Assembly: GCA_937924525.1 (NCBI GenBank)
Contig: CALDSU010000013.1
Coordinates: forward strand, 1-64,000
Reading direction: 5' to 3'
Length of the DNA stretch: 64,000 nt
Origin: an uncultured Bryobacteraceae bacterium
GTDB lineage: Bacteria; Acidobacteriota; Terriglobia; Bryobacterales; Bryobacteraceae
Below are positions 9,425 through 17,832 of the stretch, piece after piece. Below the pieces are notes generated by a model. The model was not told where the DNA came from, searched no databases, and saw only the letters and a program-made list of their open reading frames with translations. The stretch's first letter is position 1. The number at the start of each line of letters is the position of its first letter. Position numbers and translations under genes: made by a program.

Positions 9425-9445
9425 GAAAACTCCGCTGGGGGAGTT
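9425..9445 (-). terminator. Weak intrinsic terminator after the phosphatase operon
   Basis: On the minus strand AACTCC, a six-base loop and GGAGTT form a short hairpin followed by TTC, about 46 bases downstream of the 9492 stop. The stem is short and the T-tract is poor, so the call is tentative. Confidence 0.35.
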
Positions 9446-9491
9446 CATTTCCGCGCCTGGGCAGCGGCGCGCGGAGACCGACGCCGCGCGG

Positions 9492-10061
9492 CTAGCGAAG
9501 GGAAGCCGCGAGTTTGGGATAGAGAATCCGGAGCATCTCTTCATCGAGCATCAGCAACTGACGAACCTGCTCACCCGGACCTTCCAAGCCGGGCGCGATG
9601 AGCAGACGCCTTCCCTCGAGCCGCCAGACGGCAAAGGGAATGGGCTCCCCAGCCGGCTGGAGCGTGAGCGGCTTCCGTCCCGGCAAGACCGACGCGGCGG
9701 CCTGGGTCTCCGGCAACGACAGCAGGGCGGATATGAGACCTCCATTGCGAAACTGGAACGACCAAGGCGGCGTGGAATCGCAAGACTCGGGGTGCGCGTG
9801 CCCGTCATGACCGTGATCGTGGGCTGGCCAGTTCACCCCTGGCGGGGATTCGGTGAAGGTCATCACCACCAACTCCCCGTTCCGGTTGCGATGCGGCGCC
9901 GATCGCCCGAACAGCGCGGCGACCTCTTGCTCGCTTGCCCCCAAAGGGACACGGGATGCCAACCACTCGCCAGGCGGGAGGGAGATGGACTCCCCGGCCG
10001 CAACCGAGCCGGGGAGTCCGAATGACGCAATCGCGAAGCAAAGAAAGAGAGGGGTTCGCAT
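9492..10061 (-). CDS. Exported His-rich hypothetical protein
   Basis: I do not recognise this 189-residue protein. It begins with a clear signal peptide (MRTPLFLCFAIASFGLPGSVAAG), so it should act outside the cytoplasm. Residues 81-91 form a His/Asp cluster, HDHGHDGHAHP, that could bind metal, and a single Cys follows shortly after. The N-terminal third (GASEQEVAALFGRSA) resembles small lipoproteins of the type that sense or modulate envelope state, but no family can be named. It starts only 5 bases after the alkaline phosphatase stop and is probably co-transcribed. A metal chaperone for the zinc/magnesium-dependent phosphatase is a speculative role. Confidence 0.6.
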   Translation of the reverse strand: MRTPLFLCFAIASFGLPGSVAAGESISLPPGEWLASRVPLGASEQEVAALFGRSAPHRNRNGELVVMTFTESPPGVNWPAHDHGHDGHAHPESCDSTPPWSFQFRNGGLISALLSLPETQAAASVLPGRKPLTLQPAGEPIPFAVWRLEGRRLLIAPGLEGPGEQVRQLLMLDEEMLRILYPKLAASLR

Positions 10062-10066
10062 CGCGC

Positions 10067-12076
10067 TTACTTGCCGATGGTCTGCGGATACTGCGCGGAC
10101 TTCAGAAGGGGGACCAGTTTGTCGCCTTCCTCGGTGTCGCCGCGGAGCGCGACCGCCATCTTGAAGAACATGTCGGTCTGGTCCATGATCCCGCTGAAGA
10201 GGAACGCGCCAGGACCCTCGGCGGTGATCGGGACCGAACTGCCGGTGTGGCTGCCAGTGCGGAAACCCACGCTCAGGCGGATGTTGCCACCCTGGGCGGA
10301 GGTTTCGTTCTCCGGATAGCCGTCACCATCGCGGTCTACATAGTTAGGGAAATCGTAAACGCCCAGACCGCCGTAGCCGAGGGCGACCACCAGGGGAGCA
10401 CGTGTGTGGGCGGGAGGGCCACCGGGGCCCGTACCGTTGGGGTCGTTGTCGAGGAACCCGTAGATGGCGCGAAGATTGGTGTGCACATCCCGGAAGACCC
10501 GCGACGTCTGCGCGCCGACCCCGGGTGTCGTCTGCACTTGGTGCGCGACGCTCCGGTCAAAATACTCCTGGTCGGGAACCACCGCCACACCGTTGATGAC
10601 CATCGACTGATCGTGATCCGCCGCCGCCAACACCAGCGTGTTGCCCTGGCGCGCCTGATAACGGCGGGCGACGCCAATCGCCTGGTCCAGTTCGATCGTG
10701 TCCCAAATCGTCCCCGCGGCGTGGTTGGGGTGGGACTGTTTGTCGATCGAGGCCGCCTCCACCATCAGAATAAAGGGCTGCGACCCGCCCCAACCGGCGA
10801 GCACTTCGATCGCTTTTTCCGTCATCAGGTCGAGAAAAGGCTGATCGGTAAAGGCCCCCAAATTCCCCTGGGGCTCGCTGCCAGGGCGCCGCAACCGGAG
10901 CTTGTCGTAGGCCACGTTCATGTTTGGATCGACCGCCGCGCGGATGCCGTCGGCCGCGCCGCGAGGATTGTCCGAAGCGCGAAACAGACCCAACAGCCTC
11001 CCCTGGAGCGGAGTGGCGCGGCGCAGTTCTGAAGCGCTGCTGACAAAGTGGAAGCCGGCTTTGCGGAATTCTTGCACCATGTCGCGGCCATCGCGCCGCA
11101 CATTCGGCATGAACTGGTCCCAGCCGCCTCCCAGAATGACGTCAAACGCGGGACGGCCGCTGAGCATCGGGTTCTCAAAATACTGCCGGATCACTTCAAA
11201 GCGCGTCTGGCGGAAGGCGCTGTGCGCAGCGTGACCTGCGGGCGTGGCGTCGGCAATGTCCGCCGTGCTCACGATTCCTGTCCGGTAGTTAAAACGCCGC
11301 TTGAGGTATTCCCAGAGCGTTTCGACGCGGGGGTTATCCAGCATGCTGGGCAGGGTGGAGGCGTTGGCTCCGCCCGTCCGCCAGACGCAGTCCGTGCCAT
11401 CCGGGAAAACTCCCAAACCATTCGTATGGGCCTTGTTCCCCGTGGCCCACGCCGAAGCGGTGTTGGCCGAATCGGGGGTTACGCGGTCCAAGCTGTGAGT
11501 CATCACCAGGCCGGCGATGGGCATTTTGTCCATTTCGAGCAGATTGTCAAAAAATCCTTCCCGCAAGCCGGGCCGCCCGTCGGCGCTGGCGACGCTACGC
11601 GCCACCAGCCGGGCGGCGTCGCGGTAGGCGGTCCCCATCGCATCGCCGATGAACAGGATGATATTTCGGCGTTTGGCAGGCAAAGAAAGAGGCATCACCT
11701 GAATGGTCCGCTGGTCACGCACCGTGGAGCCGCCGGCCACAGCGGAGGCCTCGATTTTGACGGCGCCCGCCGCGAACCGCTGCAAGTTCGCGCGGTACAC
11801 CACATCATTGTCGGCATCGCAGTCCAGATCCTTCACCTCCGGCGCGGCGAATCGCGAGGTGATATCCGCGCCGTTGGAAGTGACCTGGAGATTGGTGACG
11901 GCGGAAACGTTGCGGATCTCAATAACCAGATCGACCTGCTGGTCCTCCAACAATCTGGTTCTTTCCGGCAAAGCGATCGAGAGTCTTACCTGCGCTTCCA
12001 GCAGGGACCCTGCCAAATGGGCCGCACACAGCAGACCCAGAGCGTGGGATAGAGAGCGTGCAATGGTTCGGTTCAT
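10067..12076 (-). CDS. Alkaline phosphatase (PhoA family), exported
   Basis: This is a periplasmic metal-dependent phosphomonoesterase that releases phosphate from organic esters. The 669-residue protein has a signal peptide (residues 1-28) and then about 100 residues of beta-rich, Ig-like sequence not found in the classical E. coli enzyme. The catalytic domain starts near 137 with FIGDAMG (metal ligand Asp145). The nucleophile is Ser203 in PDSANTASA, and later metal-binding blocks are EAASIDKQSH, ADHD and TGSHTGSS. It is longer than typical PhoA (about 470 residues) because of the N-terminal module and insertions. It leads a two-gene operon with the His-rich protein at 9492. No Pho box was recognised upstream. 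Confidence 0.9.
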   Translation of the reverse strand: MNRTIARSLSHALGLLCAAHLAGSLLEAQVRLSIALPERTRLLEDQQVDLVIEIRNVSAVTNLQVTSNGADITSRFAAPEVKDLDCDADNDVVYRANLQRFAAGAVKIEASAVAGGSTVRDQRTIQVMPLSLPAKRRNIILFIGDAMGTAYRDAARLVARSVASADGRPGLREGFFDNLLEMDKMPIAGLVMTHSLDRVTPDSANTASAWATGNKAHTNGLGVFPDGTDCVWRTGGANASTLPSMLDNPRVETLWEYLKRRFNYRTGIVSTADIADATPAGHAAHSAFRQTRFEVIRQYFENPMLSGRPAFDVILGGGWDQFMPNVRRDGRDMVQEFRKAGFHFVSSASELRRATPLQGRLLGLFRASDNPRGAADGIRAAVDPNMNVAYDKLRLRRPGSEPQGNLGAFTDQPFLDLMTEKAIEVLAGWGGSQPFILMVEAASIDKQSHPNHAAGTIWDTIELDQAIGVARRYQARQGNTLVLAAADHDQSMVINGVAVVPDQEYFDRSVAHQVQTTPGVGAQTSRVFRDVHTNLRAIYGFLDNDPNGTGPGGPPAHTRAPLVVALGYGGLGVYDFPNYVDRDGDGYPENETSAQGGNIRLSVGFRTGSHTGSSVPITAEGPGAFLFSGIMDQTDMFFKMAVALRGDTEEGDKLVPLLKSAQYPQTIGK

Positions 12077-12268
12077 AGAGACGTCACTGTCAAGTTTTTT
12101 CGGGGATGCTTGAGAAGAGTATCAAGTCAAGATGAAGACCGGATAAAAATACAGGTGCGTTTCGGTTACAGACCGCCGCCGGGCGGCATTATTTGCCCAG
12201 CAGGCGGGACGCCTCGCTCCATAGGCGGGCTCGCGCCCGCCGGCCGCCGCCGGCGAGCGATCTGGCAG

Positions 12269-12298
12269 TTGACAAGGCGGCGCCACCACGCATAGAGT
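12269..12298 (+). promoter_or_regulatory. Sigma-70-like promoter for the SelA-like gene
   Basis: A perfect TTGACA at 12269-12274 is followed after 18 bases by TAGAGT at 12293-12298, a four-of-six match to the -10 consensus. Transcription would start about 25 bases before the ATG at 12332, leaving room for the ribosome-binding site AGGAGA. The rest of the 12077-12331 gap holds only a GC-rich palindrome at 12223-12240. Confidence 0.6.
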
Positions 12299-12331
12299 GG
12301 CGGTAATTCCTGGACCAGAGGAGAACCTCCG

Positions 12332-13579
12332 ATGCGAGTCAAGCCAGGCCAATGGTTGCGGAACGCGGCGGCGCGCTGGACGCGCCGGGAGTTATTCGGA
12401 GCGGGCGTGGCGGCCAGCTTGATGGGCGGGACACGCGTGGCGCAGGCCCGCCGGACGATGTATGAACAGAGCATCTACACCCGCCTGCTGGGAGTGCGGC
12501 CATTGTTGACCTGCCGCGGCCATACCACCGCGTTCGGCGGGTCGCTGATGCCGGAAGAAGTCCTGCGGGCGATGGCGGAAGCCAACGACGTGTTCGTCGA
12601 TATGAAGGAACTGAACGACGCGGCCGGCCGCAAGATCGCCGAGGTGATGAAAACAGAAGCGGCGATGGTGAGCGCGGGATCGTTCTCCGCGATGCTGCTT
12701 GGGGCGGCGGCCTGTTTGACCGGTTCGGACCCGGCCAAGATCGACGCCTTGCCGCACCCCACCTGGGAAAAGCGCGAGTGCCTCGTTCAGAAAGCGCACC
12801 GGGTGGTCTACGACCGGGCTTACCGGGCTGCGGGCGCCACGCTCATCGAGGTGGAGACGAAGGAGCAGTTTCTGAACGCCATCGGGCCGCGCACCGCAAT
12901 GCTGGCCGCGCTGGCGAGTACGGCGCACCGGCCGCGCCCGGAAGTGCTGACGCTGCAAGAATACGTCGAAATCGGGCGAAAGACCGGTGTGCCGGTGCTC
13001 ATTGACGCGGCCAGTGAATTGCCGCCGGCCGACAACCTGACGCGGTTCACCGCGTTGGGGCCCGATCTGGTGGTCATCAGCGGCGGCAAGGGCATCCTCG
13101 GCCCGCAGTCCACCGGCATTCTCGCCGGACGCAAGGTCCTGATCGACGCCGCCCGGATTCATGCTTCGCCCAACGCCAACATCGGACGCGGCATGAAGGT
13201 GGGCAAGGAAGAGATCATCGGCTTGATCGTCGCGATCGACCGGTACATCCACCTGGATCACGACGCCGTCATCGAAATGTGGAACAAGAAGGCGCGCTAC
13301 CTCGCCGATCAGTTGCAGGCAATCCCAGGCTTTGAAGCGGTCTACCGGATCAACGCCTACGGTTTCGGCGAAGTGCGCATCGGCTGGGACCGGAACGTGA
13401 TCCCTTTGACGGGCAAACAGGCCGCGGCGCAACTGATGGCCGGGAATCCGCGCATCACCTACTACGACGACGACGAAGGGGGCGTCCTGCAAACGCGCTG
13501 CATGAAGGACGGCGACGAGATCTTTGCGGCGCGCCGCCTGCGGCAATTCTTCACCGAGGCCGGCCGCGCCCACGCCTGA
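12332..13579 (+). CDS. Exported SelA-like PLP-dependent protein
   Basis: The 415-residue protein is a fold-type I PLP enzyme of the SelA/D-glucosaminate-6-phosphate ammonia-lyase superfamily. The cofactor lysine is Lys253 in ISGGKGILGPQSTG, and Asp225 in LIDAASEL would contact the pyridine nitrogen. It is shorter than true selenocysteine synthase and lacks the usual SelA N-terminal region, so a role in selenoprotein synthesis is unlikely. Residues 12-40 look like a Tat signal: twin Arg (RWTRRELFGAG), a hydrophobic stretch and an AQA cleavage site. A PLP enzyme folded in the cytoplasm and exported by Tat is plausible. The substrate is unknown. Start: ATG with AGGAGA nine bases upstream. Confidence 0.75.
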   Translation: MRVKPGQWLRNAAARWTRRELFGAGVAASLMGGTRVAQARRTMYEQSIYTRLLGVRPLLTCRGHTTAFGGSLMPEEVLRAMAEANDVFVDMKELNDAAGRKIAEVMKTEAAMVSAGSFSAMLLGAAACLTGSDPAKIDALPHPTWEKRECLVQKAHRVVYDRAYRAAGATLIEVETKEQFLNAIGPRTAMLAALASTAHRPRPEVLTLQEYVEIGRKTGVPVLIDAASELPPADNLTRFTALGPDLVVISGGKGILGPQSTGILAGRKVLIDAARIHASPNANIGRGMKVGKEEIIGLIVAIDRYIHLDHDAVIEMWNKKARYLADQLQAIPGFEAVYRINAYGFGEVRIGWDRNVIPLTGKQAAAQLMAGNPRITYYDDDEGGVLQTRCMKDGDEIFAARRLRQFFTEAGRAHA

Positions 13580-13608
13580 CCGGGCGGCCGGGCGGAGCTG
13601 CCGGGGCG

Positions 13609-13640
13609 CCCGTGCAGTACACTACCCGTGCAGTACACTA
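13609..13640 (+). repeat. Perfect tandem duplication of a 16-bp unit
   Basis: The unit CCCGTGCAGTACACTA occurs twice head to tail with no mismatch, ending 13 bases before the start codon of the FHA-GAF-phosphatase gene. It contains the partial palindrome GTGCAGTACAC. It may be a duplicated operator half or a recent slippage duplication in a promoter region. Confidence 0.9.
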
Positions 13641-13653
13641 AACGCACGCGCCC

Positions 13654-15393
13654 ATGACGATGCCCGGTTCCCCGGCCTTCGCGCCTCAGGAAAACGCCGA
13701 GTTGCTGGTGATGGCTCCCGGCCAGCCGCCGCGCGGCCTGCCGCTGCCGGAACGGCCGTTCACGTTGGGCCGGGCCGCGGGTAACGAGCTGTGCTATCCC
13801 GACGACGCCGGGCTGTCCCGGCAACACCTGGTCATCGAGCGCATCGGCGAGGACTTTGTCGTCCGGGACCTGGGCAGCAAGAACGGCACGCTGGTGAACG
13901 GTGAGCGCCTGACCGGCCCGCACGTGCTGCGCTCCGGCGACCAGATTTCGGCAGGCCATCTGCTGATCGAGTTCCGTGCCCCCCTGCCGGACCCGCTCCA
14001 GCGGACTGTCCTGTTTGTCGAAAAGACCCATTCGGCGCCGGAAGAGAGCGCGACGGTCGTCTCGGCGAATCTCGAGGCGGTGCTCCGGCAGGAAAAAGCC
14101 ACCCCGGCGGGGACCAAGACGGTGGACGCGCTGATCCGCGTGGGCCAGGAACTGGCCGGGCACCGGCCGCTGGACGAGTTGTTTCCGCTGATTCTGAACC
14201 TCGCCATCGAAAGCGTGGGGGCGTCGCGCGGGGTCCTGCTGACCCTGGAGGGGGCGAACCTGGTGCCTCGCGCCGCGGCGGGCGACAATTTCCGGATCAG
14301 CACCACGGTGCGCGACCGCGTCATCAACAAACGCGAATCGATCCTGGTCAGCGACATTTCGCTGGACCTCGAACTGGCGCAGCGGCAAAGCATCGTCGCG
14401 CAGGCGGTGCGCAGCGTGATGGCCGCTCCGCTGCAAACGCAGGAGAACGTGATCGGCCTGATTTACGTGGATGCGACCGACGCGCTCAACCCGTTCACCC
14501 GCGCTGACCTGAACCTGCTGACCGTGATGGCGAACGTGGCGGCGATTCGCATCGAGCACGCCCGGCTGGTGGAAGTGGAGCAGCAGGAGCGGGTGATGGC
14601 GCGGGAACTGGCCCAGGCCGCCGAGATTCACACCGCCCTGCTGCCCGCCGCGCCGCCCGAGGTGCCCGGATGGGACTTGGCGGCGGTCAACGTTCCCTGC
14701 CGTACCGTCGGCGGCGACTACTTCGATTTCATCCAGGGCGCGTTCGGCAAGCTGCTGCTGGTGGTGGGCGATGTCGCGGGCAAGGGGATGTCTGCCGCAC
14801 TCATGATGTCCGGTCTTCAGGCGTATCTGCGGGTTCTGGGGGAGAATCCCGAGCCGCTGTCCCGCATGGTGACGCGGCTGAACCAACTGGTCGCGACCCG
14901 ATGCCCGTCCAACCGCTTCATCACTCTCTTTGCCGCGCTGCTCGATCCGGAGACCGGAGAGTTGCGGTACGTCAACGCCGGGCACAACGCCGCACTGGTG
15001 ATCCGGCGCGACGGCGGGCAGGAGTGGCTCAGCCAGGGCGGCGTCATGCTGGGACCTTTTCCCCGGTTCCTTTACGAGGAGAACCGCCTGCTGCTCCACG
15101 AAGGTGATCTCCTGGTTTTGTACTCGGATGGCGTTTCCGAGGCCACCCACGCGGAGACGGAAGAAGAATTCGGGCCGGACCGGCTGGCCGCGGTTTTCCG
15201 GGACTCCCCACCCGGGGGAGGTGCGGAGCTGATTTCCCGGCTGATGGAAGCGCTTCGCCAATGGTGCGGACCGCGGGGTTTTGAGGACGATGTCACGGTC
15301 CTGGCGGCTCGCCGGACCTCGCGGGAGGCCGCAGAGTCAGCTCGGCCTTGGAAAGAAGAGGCAGTGCTGGCCTGTAACGCGCAACGGTACTAG
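13654..15393 (+). CDS. FHA-GAF-PP2C (SpoIIE/RsbU) phosphatase
   Basis: This 579-residue cytosolic regulator has three recognisable domains. Residues about 25-105 form an FHA phosphothreonine-binding domain (FTLGRAAGNE, LSRQHLVIE, LGSKNGTLVNG). A GAF sensor covers roughly 150-310. A SpoIIE-type PP2C phosphatase covers roughly 320-560, with the RsbU-like entry QAAEIHTALLPAAPPEVPGW, the metal-binding GGDYFDF and DVAGKGMSAALMM. Such proteins usually dephosphorylate anti-anti-sigma factors in partner-switching control of a sigma factor, but no STAS protein or RsbW kinase is adjacent, so its target lies elsewhere. A 16-bp tandem repeat precedes the ATG. Confidence 0.9.
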   Translation: MTMPGSPAFAPQENAELLVMAPGQPPRGLPLPERPFTLGRAAGNELCYPDDAGLSRQHLVIERIGEDFVVRDLGSKNGTLVNGERLTGPHVLRSGDQISAGHLLIEFRAPLPDPLQRTVLFVEKTHSAPEESATVVSANLEAVLRQEKATPAGTKTVDALIRVGQELAGHRPLDELFPLILNLAIESVGASRGVLLTLEGANLVPRAAAGDNFRISTTVRDRVINKRESILVSDISLDLELAQRQSIVAQAVRSVMAAPLQTQENVIGLIYVDATDALNPFTRADLNLLTVMANVAAIRIEHARLVEVEQQERVMARELAQAAEIHTALLPAAPPEVPGWDLAAVNVPCRTVGGDYFDFIQGAFGKLLLVVGDVAGKGMSAALMMSGLQAYLRVLGENPEPLSRMVTRLNQLVATRCPSNRFITLFAALLDPETGELRYVNAGHNAALVIRRDGGQEWLSQGGVMLGPFPRFLYEENRLLLHEGDLLVLYSDGVSEATHAETEEEFGPDRLAAVFRDSPPGGGAELISRLMEALRQWCGPRGFEDDVTVLAARRTSREAAESARPWKEEAVLACNAQRY

Positions 15394-15526
15394 GAGTACC
15401 AAAGCCTGGCGCGCCTGACTAGGGCCGTTGTTCAGTGGACAAGAGAGAACCACTTGTGATACCCTCATCAGGCGGGTTAGGGGGAGGAGTTCCCGCCGTG
15501 CAATTCACATTTCCTCGGAGGATTTC

Positions 15527-16261
15527 GTGAGCTTTCGACTGCTTCGCGTTCTTGGAATGACCCTGGCGGGAGGCGTGGTGTTGTCCGCTGCGCCAATTTT
15601 GATTGATAATTTCAACACCTCGCAGTTCTTACAAGTCGGGCCCGGGGGCAGCAATCCGTTACCGGGGTTCAATAGCGTCGCCACCGGCGTCAATTCAATC
15701 GGCGGCTTCCGCTCGGTGGAATTGACGCGTACGGTCGGTTCCGGCATTGCGAGTGTCGACGCGAACTTCTCAGATCCGAGTATTTTGAGCTATAGCAACG
15801 GGGCATCCGTGGTCAGCTCGTTGCTGGTCTGGTGGGATGGAGATGCGGGTGCCACCCTTGATTTCACGAATTACTCGGTGGACCTGACCGGCGGCGGGAC
15901 GAACACGGGAATCGCCCTTGCCACCCGCTCCGACTTGGTGGTGTCAGTCACTCTTCAGTTGTTTACGGATGCCTCCAATTATTCCACCGCGAACTTCAAC
16001 ACCCCCGGTTTGGGAACTTTGGTGCCCTTTACTGGGGTCTTCCTGCCGTTCGCGTCCTTCACCCCCACCGGGTCGGGCGCGAACTTTACCAACATCACCG
16101 CGGTCCTTTTGTCGATGACAGGTCCCGCGTCGTTCGACCTCCAGCTTGATTTCATCGAAGCGAACAACCCGATTCCGGAGCCGATGACGGCTTTGCTGAT
16201 GGGCGGTGCGCTGCTCGGCTTAGGGGCTTACGGACGGCGGCGGGCGAGCAACCGCAAATAG
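15527..16261 (+). CDS. PEP-CTERM sorting-signal protein
   Basis: The 244-residue protein is exported and carries a C-terminal PEP-CTERM signal: IPEP, a hydrophobic helix (TALLMGGALLGLGAYG) and a terminal RRR cluster, the substrate signature of exosortase (EpsH). I place the start at GTG 15527 behind GGAGG, which gives a signal peptide beginning VSFRLLRVLGMTLAGG; a longer upstream frame has no such support. The body is rich in Ser, Thr, Gly, Asn and Asp with no Cys, typical of surface or EPS-associated proteins of this class. No exosortase is in the window, but an EPS export operon lies at 60165-63381. A strong terminator follows. Confidence 0.8.
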   Translation: MSFRLLRVLGMTLAGGVVLSAAPILIDNFNTSQFLQVGPGGSNPLPGFNSVATGVNSIGGFRSVELTRTVGSGIASVDANFSDPSILSYSNGASVVSSLLVWWDGDAGATLDFTNYSVDLTGGGTNTGIALATRSDLVVSVTLQLFTDASNYSTANFNTPGLGTLVPFTGVFLPFASFTPTGSGANFTNITAVLLSMTGPASFDLQLDFIEANNPIPEPMTALLMGGALLGLGAYGRRRASNRK

Positions 16262-16288
16262 GCATTCTCCAAGTACGAGCGAACCTTT

Positions 16289-16325
16289 CGGCGGCCGGCC
16301 CGTTCTGGGTCGGCCGCCGATTTTG
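16289..16325 (+). terminator. Intrinsic terminator after the PEP-CTERM gene
   Basis: A GC-rich stem of about 13 base pairs (CGGCGGCCGGCCC with GGGTCGGCCGCCG) around the loop GTTCT is followed by ATTTTGT. It lies 28 bases after the stop codon at 16261 and separates this gene from the convergent DUF1501 gene. Confidence 0.75.
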
Positions 16326-16380
16326 TAGGTGCGCGCACTGGCCGCGCGAACACGCCCCCACTTGCCTGGCCGGCTGCGGT

Positions 16381-17823
16381 TCAGGCCAGAATCTGGAACG
16401 CAACCGTGCCTGCCACATCCGTCAGGCGATGATTCCGGCCGCCGTGGAAATAGGTCAACCGTTCGTGATTCAGCCCCAACAGGTGCAGGATGGTGGCGTG
16501 GAGGTCGTGGATATGCATCCGGTCCTCCACCGCGTAGTAGCCGAACTCATCCGTCGCGCCGTACGCGAAGCCGCCCTTCACTCCTCCCCCGGCCATCCAC
16601 ATCGAATAGCCATATGGGTTGTGGTCGCGGCCATCGCCGGCCTGGGAAATGGGTGTGCGGCCGAATTCGCCGCCCCATGCCACCAGCGTGTCCCGCAACA
16701 GACCGCGCGCCTTCAGATCGGTAAGCAAGCCGGCGATCGGCTTGTCCACCATCAGCGCCGTGCGGGTGTGCAAGCGAATCAATTCCGAATGGGCGTCCCA
16801 GCCGACCTCATTGCCAGGACCGTACTCGTGGTTCACCTGAATGAACCGGACGTTCCGCTCGGCCAGACGCCGCGCCATCAGGCACTGCCACCCGAACTCG
16901 CGCGTTTCGGGCTCGTCCAGGCCATATAACTTAAGCGTCGTCGGACTCTCGCCAGTAAGGTCGAAAGCTTCCGGGGCTTCGGTCTGCATCCGGAACGCCA
17001 GTTCGAACGCCTGGATCCGCGCTTCAAGTTCGGGATCGTGATCCCAACGGTCCGCCGAGCGGCGGTTCATCTTCTGGATCATGTCCAACTCATACCGCTG
17101 CTGGTCGGGAGTCAACCCCGCGTTGCGCAGGAACTCGATGGGATCTTTGAGGTCCTCGATTTTCACTCCGCCGTGCCCGACCGCCGTACCCTGATACGCG
17201 GCTGGCAGGAAGCCCGAACTCCAGTTCTTCGCCCCCCCGTGGGACAGGCCGGGCTTGATGGTGATGAAGGCTGGCAGATTCTGGTTTTCCGTTCCCAGGC
17301 CGTACACCACCCAGGAGCCCATACTAGGACGGGTGAAGGTGTTCGAACCGGTATGGAGTTGCAGCACCGCGCCGCCATGCGCGACGCTGTCGCCGACCAT
17401 CGACCGCAAAATGCACAAATCGTCGGCGTGCCGGGCCACGTGTGGAAACAGGTCGCTCACCGGCAGCCCGCTTTCCCCGTAGCGGCGAAACTCCCAGGGC
17501 GATTTGAACAAGCCCCCGGTGCTCCCCTCGGCAAAGGTTAGCGGACGTTGGAAAGGCAGCGGCTTTCCATGGTCCCGCGTCAGGCGCGGCTTGGGGTCGA
17601 AGGTGTCCAGATGAGACGGGCCGCCGTGCATGAATAGAAAGATCACCCGCCTGGCCCGCGGCTCAAAGTGCGGAGGTTTCGGCGCCAGAGGGTGGGTGTT
17701 CCCGGGGGCTGGCGCGGCGTCCGCCAGTAGGGTTCGCAGGCCCAGCAGGCCGAACCCGCCAGCCGTGCGGCGCAACAGGTGGCGGCGGGAAACGCGGGGA
17801 ACTTCAGGCGTGACCAGGTTCAT
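16381..17823 (-). CDS. DUF1501 (sulfatase-like) exported protein
   Basis: The 480-residue protein belongs to the DUF1501 family, an alkaline-phosphatase/sulfatase-like fold common in Planctomycetes and Acidobacteria and almost always paired with a DUF1549/DUF1553 cytochrome protein, as here. The N-terminus (SRRHLLRRTAGGFGLLGL) is a Tat signal. Recognisable blocks are FLFMHGGPSHLDTFDPKP near residues 62-79, QVNHEYGPGNEVGWDAH, GGEFGRTPI and GRDHNPYG. The function is experimentally obscure; a role in polysaccharide breakdown outside the cytoplasm is often suggested. It starts 9 bases after the stop of the 912-residue gene, so the two form an operon. Confidence 0.88.
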   Translation of the reverse strand: MNLVTPEVPRVSRRHLLRRTAGGFGLLGLRTLLADAAPAPGNTHPLAPKPPHFEPRARRVIFLFMHGGPSHLDTFDPKPRLTRDHGKPLPFQRPLTFAEGSTGGLFKSPWEFRRYGESGLPVSDLFPHVARHADDLCILRSMVGDSVAHGGAVLQLHTGSNTFTRPSMGSWVVYGLGTENQNLPAFITIKPGLSHGGAKNWSSGFLPAAYQGTAVGHGGVKIEDLKDPIEFLRNAGLTPDQQRYELDMIQKMNRRSADRWDHDPELEARIQAFELAFRMQTEAPEAFDLTGESPTTLKLYGLDEPETREFGWQCLMARRLAERNVRFIQVNHEYGPGNEVGWDAHSELIRLHTRTALMVDKPIAGLLTDLKARGLLRDTLVAWGGEFGRTPISQAGDGRDHNPYGYSMWMAGGGVKGGFAYGATDEFGYYAVEDRMHIHDLHATILHLLGLNHERLTYFHGGRNHRLTDVAGTVAFQILA

Positions 17824-17832
17824 CCGTCGCTC

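Noticed and set aside
12223-12240. GGCGGGC/GCCCGCC hairpin upstream of the SelA-like gene
   Set aside because: It is a short GC-rich palindrome of a kind expected by chance at this base composition, without a T-tract.
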